The position numbers and the translations under genes were made by a program. From the NCBI RefSeq assembly GCF_015351595.1, contig NZ_JADKPT010000003.1:186001-250000 (forward strand): a stretch of 64,000 bases of DNA. The letters are read 5' to 3'. This document shows, in pieces, positions 1 to 7,623 of the stretch (position 1 is its first letter; each line of letters begins with the position of its first letter). This DNA comes from Flavobacterium sp. LC2016-12. GTDB taxonomy: Bacteria; Bacteroidota; Bacteroidia; Flavobacteriales; Flavobacteriaceae. The notes beneath the pieces were generated by a model that did no database searches, was not told the DNA's origin, and was given only the letters and a program-made list of their open reading frames with translations.

Positions 1-127
1 TATGAGAAATATAAAATATTTTGTTCCTTTTGTTTTCATAAAAGTTTTTGGTTATTAATAGAAATTATTTTTAATAGTAATAGTAAAAGAGCAACAATGG
101 TGGTTCATTTAACGTTACTCTACGGCT

Positions 128-1909
128 TTAACACCAGCTATCTTTTACATACGAAACCACAACAAATGCTTTTTTATCGCTTTGGTGATTAATCTTGTAT
201 TTCGGAACATTGGCCGGAATTACAAAAGTTTCTGCATATTTGAATTTTTGAATGTTTTCTCCAGCGGATACTTCGGCCATATCGCCTTCAACCAACATAC
301 AGATGTGGCATTGGCCAAACGTTTCGATTTCGATTTCACCCGTAAATTCGTAACGATCAACGGCGTAAAAATGATCTTCATGAGTTGGAAGACTTATTTT
401 TATTCCATTCGAAAATGCTGCTTCGACAACTGGTTTTGAAATAAATTCATCCACTATCCTTTCGCCTTTTCTATCAAAATAAACATTTTTAAAACCGTGC
501 TCTAAGTTGATTGGACGTGGTTTCCCATCCAATCCCGGGCGAACCCAATCGTACATTTTGAAAGTAAAAATATAAGGGGTGCTGCTTATTTCAAGAACCA
601 TATTATTCTTCCCCGAAGCATGAATAGTTCCATTTGGAATCAGGAATAAATCGTGTTTTTTCGCCTGGAATTTTTGTACGTATTTTTCAATATCAATCGC
701 TTCTGATTTCTCTTGCGATTCGATCAAAGCATTTTTGAATTCTTCCGGATTAATATCTTCTGTAAATCCTAAATAAACATCGGCATCATCGGTACAATCT
801 AAAATATAATAAGTCTCGTCTTGTGTGAATGTTTCACCAAAATTTTCTCTGATATAATCTGGCCTCGGATGGCATTGTACCGAAAGATTTCCTCCGTCGA
901 AAGTATCGAGATAGTCAAAACGAATTGGAAAATCATTTCCAAAACGGGCTGCTGCTTTTCCTAATACTTTCTTGTTGTCCTGAAACATTAAATAATCGAA
1001 AGAAACTTCTAATAAGTGGTTATTCCCTTCTAAGACAATTCCGTTTTCAGGAGTTATTAATTCAAACGACCAGGCATAATTTACCTCGTCCTGATTCAGG
1101 TCCTTAATATGTTCTTTCATCCATTGACCGCCCCAAACACCAGCTTCAAACCAAGGGCGGGCACGCAACGGACTTTCGAGCATCAAATCTAACGCGTTTC
1201 TAAAATCAGTTCCCTGCATCCAGGTAATTTCATTAATGCGCTGTTCATCAATAATAAAATCTATTTTTGGCAGTAAAGATGCTTTGTGAGCATTTAACAC
1301 TGGCCATTCAATAAAATATAATCTTTTGTAAATTTGAGTGTAAGCCAAAGTATCGGTACAACCAATATTTTTGGTTAAACCTGCTCGCATTCTGTATTGA
1401 ATTTCATTTTTAGGAACATCAACATAAATCAATTTTCCTGTCCAATTGGCTAAAGATGCTCCTGTTCCGTAAACTATGCAAATATCAGCAGTAGTATCAG
1501 GCTGAAGTGAATTCAATTTTTTACTATCGAAAAAATCCGAAAGTTCACCCAAATATCTTTTACCAAAAACCGGATCATCTCCGTTTAGATTGGGCTTAAT
1601 CATTTCATTAATTTCTGTCGATGATTTCAAACAGGAATTAATATCTGACCAAAGGACATTCAAATTTTTCTCAACCAAAACGGCATTCAAATGGCTTCTA
1701 AAATTTTCCCACAGCACGCCGCCAAATCCGTCAATAACAACTATTTTTTGCTTAGAAATAGCATTTGCCAACGATCTAAATCCTGTGAAAATCTCAGAAT
1801 TTGTGCTGAATGATGGAAAAACATTGTATTCCGCATTTGTTTTAACAATTGCATTTATGGGTAATAAAGGCTGTGAAGTTTTCCTTTGAGTCTGAATTGT
1901 TTGCTTCAT
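128..1909 (-). CDS. manA: Class I mannose-6-phosphate isomerase with an extra N-terminal P-loop-like domain
   Basis: This 593-residue cytoplasmic protein carries a type I phosphomannose isomerase cupin in its C-terminal two thirds. It should interconvert mannose-6-phosphate and fructose-6-phosphate. The metal-site signatures are visible: a Gln-Cys-His-Pro stretch near residue 345 and 'IPNGTIHASG' near residue 430. The first 230 residues or so are additional to the usual ManA. They read like a nucleoside-kinase fold ('VIDGFGGVLWENF', then 'ADICIVYGTGASLANWTG'), but the first motif lacks the Lys-Ser/Thr of a working Walker A, so the domain is probably degenerate. No signal peptide is seen. It lies 71 bp downstream of the GntR gene on the same strand and is probably co-transcribed with it. 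The job fits: mannose from N-glycans must be fed to glycolysis. The enzyme class is fairly sure; the role of the N-domain is unknown. Confidence 0.85.
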   Translation of the reverse strand: MKQTIQTQRKTSQPLLPINAIVKTNAEYNVFPSFSTNSEIFTGFRSLANAISKQKIVVIDGFGGVLWENFRSHLNAVLVEKNLNVLWSDINSCLKSSTEINEMIKPNLNGDDPVFGKRYLGELSDFFDSKKLNSLQPDTTADICIVYGTGASLANWTGKLIYVDVPKNEIQYRMRAGLTKNIGCTDTLAYTQIYKRLYFIEWPVLNAHKASLLPKIDFIIDEQRINEITWMQGTDFRNALDLMLESPLRARPWFEAGVWGGQWMKEHIKDLNQDEVNYAWSFELITPENGIVLEGNNHLLEVSFDYLMFQDNKKVLGKAAARFGNDFPIRFDYLDTFDGGNLSVQCHPRPDYIRENFGETFTQDETYYILDCTDDADVYLGFTEDINPEEFKNALIESQEKSEAIDIEKYVQKFQAKKHDLFLIPNGTIHASGKNNMVLEISSTPYIFTFKMYDWVRPGLDGKPRPINLEHGFKNVYFDRKGERIVDEFISKPVVEAAFSNGIKISLPTHEDHFYAVDRYEFTGEIEIETFGQCHICMLVEGDMAEVSAGENIQKFKYAETFVIPANVPKYKINHQSDKKAFVVVSYVKDSWC

Positions 1910-1980
1910 TTGTGATTTGTGTTTTCTAAAATGTTCTCCACAGAAAATCTTATTTGATTTATGCTAATGAATTACTGTAT

Positions 1981-2733
1981 TTAAATTGTGCGTTTAATCT
2001 CTATAGTGTAGGTAAACCAGTCGTTTCTGTAATAACAAATATTATATTCGATTGGCTTTCTGGCGGTATCTAATACTACCCTTTTCCTTTCTAAAACAGG
2101 CTGGTCTTTTTCAATCTTAAGAAGACCAGCAATTCGTTTACCGGCCGCAATAGCTTTAAGTTCTTCTTGAGAATACACCGGAACCACATTGTATTTATTC
2201 CCCAGAATTTCATACAAAGGAGTTTCGAAATTCTCATCAATTGAAAGGCCAATTCTGGGATGAAAATAAGATTCAAAATAAACCATCGGACTGTCGTCTA
2301 TACTCCTGGTACGTTGTAAAAGCAGCACTTCATCTCCTTCATTAATTTGCAAATGTTTAGCAATTTTAGCAGTGGCCTGAACCATTTCTACATGCAAGGA
2401 AAGGTTCTTAAATTCCAGTCCCATATCCTCCATCTCATGCGTAAAACTCATCCAATTGTTCAGATTGGTGGTAATTCTGCTTTGCGAAACTCTGGTGCCT
2501 GAACCTTTTTTTCTGACTAATAGTTTTTCGTTTACCAAAATAGCAATCGCCTGACGCAGTGTGTTGCGGGAAATCCCCCAACGTTTGGCCAAATCCACTT
2601 CTTTCGGAAATAATTCACCATCCTTAAAATCGGGATGTTTGATTAGTTCACGTAATAATTCCTCTACTTGTTTGTGCAACGGAATTTTACTGTCGTGATC
2701 TAATAACGGTATTTTGTTCATATGTTCATACAT
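1981..2733 (-). CDS. GntR-family transcriptional regulator with UTRA sensor domain
   Basis: The N-terminal 75 residues form a GntR winged helix ('RWGISRNTLRQAIAILV' is the recognition segment). The rest is a UTRA ligand domain of the HutC/NagR type, starting near residue 90 and ending with the typical 'KPIEYNICYYR' stretch. UTRA domains usually sense sugar phosphates, such as glucosamine-6-phosphate in NagR/YvoA. It is read away from the PNGase gene, and the shared 338-bp gap holds two copies of a palindrome found across the locus, so it is the best candidate in the window for the locus regulator. A second ATG at 2721 (Met5) is a possible start, because a TACATTTG promoter element (2745-2738, minus strand) would put the transcript start almost on the first ATG. 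The ligand is inferred, not seen. Confidence 0.85.
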   Translation of the reverse strand: MYEHMNKIPLLDHDSKIPLHKQVEELLRELIKHPDFKDGELFPKEVDLAKRWGISRNTLRQAIAILVNEKLLVRKKGSGTRVSQSRITTNLNNWMSFTHEMEDMGLEFKNLSLHVEMVQATAKIAKHLQINEGDEVLLLQRTRSIDDSPMVYFESYFHPRIGLSIDENFETPLYEILGNKYNVVPVYSQEELKAIAAGKRIAGLLKIEKDQPVLERKRVVLDTARKPIEYNICYYRNDWFTYTIEIKRTI

Positions 2734-2813
2734 ATGACAAATGTAGTTTTTTTATTTAAACAAAAAAATATTTCAATAAAAATGTAAGCAGCTGATTTTA
2801 AACAATAACGATA

Positions 2814-2831
2814 TTTACTAAAACGATATAG
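2814..2831 (-). promoter_or_regulatory. Candidate operator, locus palindrome copy upstream of the GntR gene
   Basis: Read on the minus strand this is CTATATCGTTTTAGTAAA. Its 16-base core differs from the copy upstream of the PNGase gene (TAAATCGATTTAGTAA) at two positions. It lies about 80 bp upstream of the GntR start, which would suit autoregulation. Confidence 0.5.
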
Positions 2832-3017
2832 CAAAATAACTGATTATCAAGCACTGAGATCAAAATCACTGTAATTTTATCAAAAAAGAAATAGTATGTT
2901 CCTAATACAACTCAAAAATTTCTATCTTAGCTTTTTATAAAACCATCTCATAATCAATTGTATTTCCCAATTTTTTAATGCTAAAACTTAATAACACTGT
3001 TTTTTTATTTGTTTTTC

Positions 3018-3036
3018 TATTAAATCGATTTAGTAA
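3018..3036 (+). promoter_or_regulatory. Candidate operator, locus palindrome upstream of the PNGase gene
   Basis: The 19-mer TATTAAATCGATTTAGTAA contains the perfect 12-bp palindrome TAAATCGATTTA (3021-3032) and is repeated exactly at 23131-23149. It ends 35 bp before the PNGase start codon. A weak -7-like TAACATTG follows at 3034-3041, so the site may sit inside the promoter. Confidence 0.6.
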
Positions 3037-3071
3037 CATTGACGATACGCTTAAACAACCAAAATCATAAC

Positions 3072-4745
3072 ATGAAGAAAATTTTATTTACATGCTTTGC
3101 CTTTTGTCTTATCTCTTTGACTTTTGCACAGAAGACTACTAAAGCAATTAAAGTTACGTACCAAAGAAGTTCTAATGGAAAAATAATCCCAAATCAGGAT
3201 CCACTGTTTTTATATACGTCTAAAGATTTGAGTCTGATCACAACAGAGAAAATCATCCAACAAAAAGCGGATTTTCCTTTCGAACAGACTTTTGTGGCTT
3301 TTGATTCTAAAACCATTTCCCAATTAGCAAATCTAAAAGCAGGCAAATCGATTCTGAACCACGATGCTGAAGCTTTGGGAAAACAAAAATTTGAACTTAC
3401 AGATGAGACCAAAAAAATCCTGAATTTCACCTGTAAAAAAGCGATAACCACCGTAAACTCCAATAAAATAGAAATTTGGTATACCAACGAATTGGGGCTA
3501 AAAGGCGGACCAAGTGTTCTGGGTCAGGATCTAGGTTTAGTTTTGGAAACCATTCGTAACGGGAACAGCTCTATGACAGCTACTAAAATTGAGAATTTAA
3601 AAACGATACCAGCAATTTTAACCCTACCAAAGGTTTCTGAAGTCGATCAATTGACTTATAAAGATCTTTTATGGAAAAGCCGATTTGTAAATATCTCTGT
3701 TTTCGACAAAGAACAAATTCATTTTGTAGGTGATGCCAAATCGAATGACAGCATTTTTAGATACGCAAGCGGTACCGTAATTGTTCGAAAAGTAAAATTC
3801 CCTGAAATTAAAAAAGGTAGTTCTGTTTATGTCGATGTAACCCAACAATCAAATGGTGATGCTTACGACAGAACCGGATCCGTTTTTATGATTCCAATGG
3901 ACAAAAAAAGCTCTTTTTTAGATGGATTAAAAAATGGAGTCAACACATTGCCTGTTTATGAAAATGGAAATGGTAAAAAATACCAGGGTGTTGTAGCAAC
4001 AAATGAATACACACCTTTATTGGAATTGATGCGTTTCTTTACTCCTTTTGGTGTGAAGCATTTCAACTATTTACAGCAAAAAAACAAGGTTTGGCAGGAT
4101 AGCGTTTTCTATCGTCAGGATATTTCATCATTACAGCCAAAATTGAGTAATCAGGAAGTATATATCGGAATGTTTATTGGAAATTATGATGCGGGCGGAC
4201 ACAAGGCAAGTTTGAATATTTCTATTCACCAAGGCGAAGATAACAATCGTAAAGGCGATTTTATTTTACCGCTTTTCAATACGGTTAACGTAATGGAAAT
4301 GGCAGGACAAGAATATGCTACGATGTTTGACAACGAAAAAGGATTGGAAATGACTTTTGATGCACCCGAAGGTTATAAAAATTTCAAATTGAGTTACACT
4401 ACAACCGGCCACGGAGGCTGGGATAATGGCGATGAATTTCTACAGAAAAAAAATAGTATTCTTATCGATGGAAAAGAAGTCTTTGGATTTACGCCATGGC
4501 GAACCGATTGTGGTTCGTACCGATTGAGTAATCCGGCTTCGGGGAATTTTGGCAGCGGATTATCTTCATCCGATTTAAGCCGTTCCAACTGGTGTCCGGG
4601 AACTACAACCAATCCAAATCTTATTGATTTAGGAAATCTTTCACCGGGAAAACACACGATTCGCGTATCAATTCCACTTGGTAAACCAGAAGGAACAAGT
4701 AGCAGCGCCTGGAATGTATCCGGATTTTTGATTGGAGAAAGGTAA
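3072..4745 (+). CDS. Type II peptide-N-glycosidase F (PNGase F-II-like), secreted
   Basis: The enzyme should cleave the amide between Asn and the first GlcNAc and so release whole N-glycans from glycoproteins. The 557-residue protein has a signal peptide ('LISLTFAQ'), then a GLPGLI-like domain (about 20-185, with 'WYTNELGLKGGPSVLGQDLG'), then the two jelly-roll domains of PNGase F. The first holds 'DAYDRTGSVF' with Asp266, which lines up with the catalytic Asp of the Elizabethkingia enzyme. The second holds 'GHGGWDNGDEF' with Glu455 and the signature 'RSNWCPG'. Length and layout match the longer PNGF-II type, not the classic enzyme of about 314 mature residues. The start is set at the ATG at 3072, because an upstream TTG at 3039 lies next to the operator and would spoil the signal peptide. 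It is the first gene of the rightward group with GH29 and M28. Confidence 0.88.
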   Translation: MKKILFTCFAFCLISLTFAQKTTKAIKVTYQRSSNGKIIPNQDPLFLYTSKDLSLITTEKIIQQKADFPFEQTFVAFDSKTISQLANLKAGKSILNHDAEALGKQKFELTDETKKILNFTCKKAITTVNSNKIEIWYTNELGLKGGPSVLGQDLGLVLETIRNGNSSMTATKIENLKTIPAILTLPKVSEVDQLTYKDLLWKSRFVNISVFDKEQIHFVGDAKSNDSIFRYASGTVIVRKVKFPEIKKGSSVYVDVTQQSNGDAYDRTGSVFMIPMDKKSSFLDGLKNGVNTLPVYENGNGKKYQGVVATNEYTPLLELMRFFTPFGVKHFNYLQQKNKVWQDSVFYRQDISSLQPKLSNQEVYIGMFIGNYDAGGHKASLNISIHQGEDNNRKGDFILPLFNTVNVMEMAGQEYATMFDNEKGLEMTFDAPEGYKNFKLSYTTTGHGGWDNGDEFLQKKNSILIDGKEVFGFTPWRTDCGSYRLSNPASGNFGSGLSSSDLSRSNWCPGTTTNPNLIDLGNLSPGKHTIRVSIPLGKPEGTSSSAWNVSGFLIGER

Positions 4746-4813
4746 TTGATAATTAAATTTAGATAATATCGACTTACTATTTAAGGCTTTATATTTTTAA
4801 ATTTCAAAAACGA

Positions 4814-4828
4814 TTAAAACGTTACTAT
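4814..4828 (+). promoter_or_regulatory. Weak operator-like sequence upstream of the first GH29 gene
   Basis: TTAAAACGTTACTAT resembles the left and central part of the locus palindrome but lacks the TTTAG half. It lies 24 bp before the GH29 start. It may be a degenerate site or chance in AT-rich DNA. Confidence 0.25.
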
Positions 4829-4852
4829 CAAACCACCTAACTTAAAAAAAAC

Positions 4853-6184
4853 ATGAAAAAAACCACACTTTTCCTGCTGTTCTTCTCGATGAGTTGCCTA
4901 AAAATGTTGGCACAAACCTACACTCCCACTGAAGGAAACCTAAAAAACAGAAAAGAATTTCAGGATGATAAATTCGGAATGTTCATTCACTTTGGTCCTT
5001 ATAGTGTTCTTGGCCACGGAGAATGGGTCATGAACAATGAAAATATCAAAGTAACGCAATACGGAAGACTGATTAATGTTTTTAACCCTCAGGATTTTGA
5101 TGCCAAAAAATGGGTTGGCACTGCTAAAGCGGCCGGAATGAAATACATCACTTTTACTACACGTCACCATGACGGTTTCAGTAATTTCGATACCAAATTA
5201 TCCGATTGGAAAATCACAAATACACATTTCAAAAGAGATTTATTAAAAGAGTTGGCTGACGAATGCCATAAAGAAGGAATCAAATTATTCTGCTATTATT
5301 CACTTTTAGACTGGACAAGAACCGACTATCAATACGAAACAGGAAAAACCGGAAAAGGAACAGGAAGAACTGCCAAAAGTGATTGGGAAAGTTACATTCG
5401 ATTCATGAAAGGGCAATTAACGGAGATACTTACCAATTACGGAGAAATTGGCGGAATTTGGTTTGACGGACATTGGGATCAATTGGATAACGATACGGAT
5501 AAAACATTATCGTCTAAAGTAAACTGGCATTATGATGAAATTTACAAATTGATTCACTCTCTTCAGCCTAACTGTCTGATTTCAAACAACCACCATCTTT
5601 TACCGATACAAGGAGAAGATTTTCAAGCCTTTGAAAAAGATTTACCAGGAGGAAACACAACTGGATTTGGAGGACAATCTGTTTCTCAATTGCCTTTGGA
5701 AACCTGCGAAACGATGAACAATTCATGGGGTTTTGACATCAACGACAGAAAATACAAATCGACTAAAGATTTACTGCATTATATGATTAATGCTGCAAGT
5801 TTAAATGCTAATTTTCTTTTGAATGTCGGGCCGATGGCAGACGGAACAATTCAACCTGAATTTGTTGCAACATTGAAAGAAATGGGAATTTGGATGGATA
5901 AAAATGGAAAAAGTATATACGGAACAAGAGGCAATGTAATGCCACAGCAAGATTGGGGGGTATTTACTGCGAAAGACAAAACCCTGTTTGCGCACATTAT
6001 AAAAACACCAAAACAGGCTGAATATATTTTTATTCCTGAGATGAAACAAAAAATCAAAAAATGTTATTTAATGGACAGTAAAAAAGAACTGAAATTCAAA
6101 CAACAACCTGAAGGTACTTTTGTGTACCTTGATGGCACCAAAATCGATGCAATCGATACGATAATCGAAATGCAAATACAATAA
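4853..6184 (+). CDS. GH29 alpha-L-fucosidase
   Basis: This retaining alpha-L-fucosidase has 443 residues. A signal peptide ends near 'KMLAQT', so it is periplasmic or exported. The GH29 barrel starts with 'DDKFGMFIHFGPYSV' and contains the family 'TRHHDGF' stretch. The nucleophile is Asp205 in 'GGIWFDGHWDQ'. There is a short beta domain at the C-terminus and no carbohydrate-binding module. It follows the PNGase gene by 107 bp and is followed by a terminator hairpin, so PNGase and fucosidase probably form one transcript. That pairing suggests fucose trimming of released glycans. Which linkage it cuts (core alpha-1,3, core alpha-1,6 or antennary) cannot be told from the sequence. Confidence 0.9.
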   Translation: MKKTTLFLLFFSMSCLKMLAQTYTPTEGNLKNRKEFQDDKFGMFIHFGPYSVLGHGEWVMNNENIKVTQYGRLINVFNPQDFDAKKWVGTAKAAGMKYITFTTRHHDGFSNFDTKLSDWKITNTHFKRDLLKELADECHKEGIKLFCYYSLLDWTRTDYQYETGKTGKGTGRTAKSDWESYIRFMKGQLTEILTNYGEIGGIWFDGHWDQLDNDTDKTLSSKVNWHYDEIYKLIHSLQPNCLISNNHHLLPIQGEDFQAFEKDLPGGNTTGFGGQSVSQLPLETCETMNNSWGFDINDRKYKSTKDLLHYMINAASLNANFLLNVGPMADGTIQPEFVATLKEMGIWMDKNGKSIYGTRGNVMPQQDWGVFTAKDKTLFAHIIKTPKQAEYIFIPEMKQKIKKCYLMDSKKELKFKQQPEGTFVYLDGTKIDAIDTIIEMQIQ

Positions 6185-6191
6185 ATTTTAC

Positions 6192-6220
6192 AACCCATAA
6201 GAATCCAAACCTTATGGGTT
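6192..6220 (+). terminator. Hairpin terminator after the first GH29 gene
   Basis: A perfect 10-bp stem (AACCCATAAG / CTTATGGGTT) is followed by a T-rich run. It begins 7 bp after the fucosidase stop. Confidence 0.8.
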
Positions 6221-6242
6221 TCTATTTTATTTCAATAAATTA

Positions 6243-7223
6243 ATGATTAATTACATGTTTAAAAAAACTCTTTTCCTCTCTGTTGTAGCTTTTATTGCCA
6301 CTGAAAAGGGAACCGCGCAATCAACATTTTCATCTGAAACATTTCTTAAACATGATACTTATTTAGCTTCAGATAAATTAGAAGGGCGTCTTGCCGGAAC
6401 AAAAGGCAATAACGAAGCGGCGGCTTACATCAGGAAATATTTTAAAAAATATGGCTTGAAAAAATTTAACGACAACTATTATCAGCCTTTTAAAATCTTC
6501 ATAAAACCCGATATCAACAAAATGAAATCAGATAGTGTATCAACTCAAAACGTTGTAGGATATATTGAAGGTTCTGATGAAAATCTAAAAAAAGAATATA
6601 TCGTAATTGGAGCACATTATGATCATTGGGGCTGGGGCGGAAAAGGTTCCGGCAGCAAGAAAAAAGATACGCTTGCCATTCATAATGGAGCAGATGATAA
6701 TGCTTCAGGAGTTTCGGCTCTTTTATCCATTTTAGAAGAGTTTCATCACAAAAAAACAGCACCTAAAAGAAGTATTATTTTTATTTCCTTTAGTGCGGAA
6801 GAAGAAGGCTTATTGGGTTCAAAGTATTTTGTTAACCATCTTCCTGTAGCTAAAAATGCGGTAAAAGTGATGATTAACATGGATATGGTGGGTCGCTTAA
6901 ACGATAAGAAAGAGCTTTATATGGGCGGTGCCGGAACTTTTCCGGGCGGTGTCGAACTGATGAAAAAACTAGGCGAAGGCAGCGGATTAAATCCAATTGT
7001 TTTTGCCGGAGATGTAGGTGGTTCTGATCACGTTACTTTTTATAAAAATGACATTTCAGCCATAGGATTACACACAGGAGGGCATCCCCAGTATCATACA
7101 CCTGAAGATGATACTGCTTTAATTAACAGCGAAGGAGGCATTTTAGTTAGCAGATACATTTATAATGCTTTAAGTGCAATTGCTAATTACAATCAACCGC
7201 TAACTTTTATCAAGCAAAATTAA
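6243..7223 (+). CDS. M28-family zinc aminopeptidase, secreted
   Basis: This two-zinc exopeptidase should remove N-terminal amino acids from peptides outside the cytoplasm. The metal ligands of family M28 can be read in order: His and Asp in 'GAHYDH' and 'GADDNASG', the Glu pair in 'FSAEEEGLLGS', Asp in 'NMDMVGR', and the last His in 'HPQYHTPEDD'. A signal peptide ends near 'KGTAQS'. The first ATG is at 6243; Met5 (6255, 'MFKKTLFLS') gives a more usual signal peptide start. The gene stands between two terminators, after PNGase and GH29. In this setting it could shorten glycopeptides so that the GlcNAc-asparaginase at 25781, which needs free Asn termini, can act; that link is inference. Confidence 0.88.
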   Translation: MINYMFKKTLFLSVVAFIATEKGTAQSTFSSETFLKHDTYLASDKLEGRLAGTKGNNEAAAYIRKYFKKYGLKKFNDNYYQPFKIFIKPDINKMKSDSVSTQNVVGYIEGSDENLKKEYIVIGAHYDHWGWGGKGSGSKKKDTLAIHNGADDNASGVSALLSILEEFHHKKTAPKRSIIFISFSAEEEGLLGSKYFVNHLPVAKNAVKVMINMDMVGRLNDKKELYMGGAGTFPGGVELMKKLGEGSGLNPIVFAGDVGGSDHVTFYKNDISAIGLHTGGHPQYHTPEDDTALINSEGGILVSRYIYNALSAIANYNQPLTFIKQN

Positions 7224-7302
7224 AACAACAACGTTTTCCCTTAAGAGCCTTTTTTAGCTCTCTAGAGCAATCGTCAACAAAAAACAGCATAGAATCTTTA
7301 AA

Positions 7303-7358
7303 ATAAAAAATCGACGAACTGCAGTGAAATAAACTGCAAATTCGTCGATTTTTTTTAT
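7303..7358 (+). terminator. Terminator after the M28 peptidase gene
   Basis: The arms AAAAAATCGACGAA and TTCGTCGATTTTTT pair perfectly, with a second small stem (CTGCAG/CTGCA) inside the loop. The A-run before and T-run after would let it work in both directions. Confidence 0.8.
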
Positions 7359-7480
7359 GGAATATAGTTTTCAATATTTAAAAAATATCTTACTACTATC
7401 AAATAAAGCTTCAAGCTCTGTCTTATTACCAATTGTTATTGCTATTTACAGTAATTGTCATTGCTATTTACATTGAAATT

Positions 7481-7540
7481 GCCATTGACGTTTGACATTG
7501 ACGTTTGCCATTGACATTTGCCATTGATATTGATATTTGA
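7481..7540. repeat. Degenerate 13-bp tandem repeat
   Basis: Units read GCCATTGACGTTT, GACATTGACGTTT, GCCATTGACATTT, then a decayed fourth unit and GACATT. It is noncoding and located between two terminators. The spacing is far too short and regular for CRISPR, so this is simple-sequence expansion. Confidence 0.75.
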
Positions 7541-7548
7541 CATTAATA

Positions 7549-7592
7549 GAGAAACCCCATCGTCCAGAAATTTCGGGACTTTGGGGTTTCTC
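7549..7592 (-). terminator. Terminator after the SusD-like gene
   Basis: The arms GAGAAACCCCA and TGGGGTTTCTC form an 11-bp stem with a small inner stem (GTCC/GGAC). It lies about 30 bp beyond the stop of the leftward SusD-like gene. Confidence 0.75.
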
Positions 7593-7623
7593 ACTAATAA
7601 CAAAATATTAATCTATAAGGAGC

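Larger units (their letters stand above)
2734..3071. other. Divergent regulatory gap between the GntR and PNGase genes
   Basis: No gene is seen in this 338-bp AT-rich gap. It carries a minus-strand promoter-like TACATTTG at 2738-2745 and two copies of the locus palindrome, one near each end (2814-2831 and 3018-3036). This is the layout expected if one repressor or activator controls both directions. Confidence 0.6.
7224..7623. other. 400-bp gap with two terminators and a 13-bp tandem repeat
   Basis: This gap separates the rightward M28 gene from the convergent SusD-like gene. It holds a hairpin terminator for each side and a short degenerate tandem repeat between them. No coding sequence is supported. 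Confidence 0.7.

Noticed and set aside
3039..3071. TTG start that would extend the PNGase protein by 11 residues
   Set aside because: It lies just behind the operator and puts polar residues before the signal peptide; the ATG at 3072 gives a normal signal sequence.
4814..4828. Counting this as a full member of the operator set
   Set aside because: It lacks one half of the palindrome; it is listed only as a weak site.
7481..7540. CRISPR-like array
   Set aside because: The period is 13 bp with no spacers and no cas genes; it is a simple tandem repeat.
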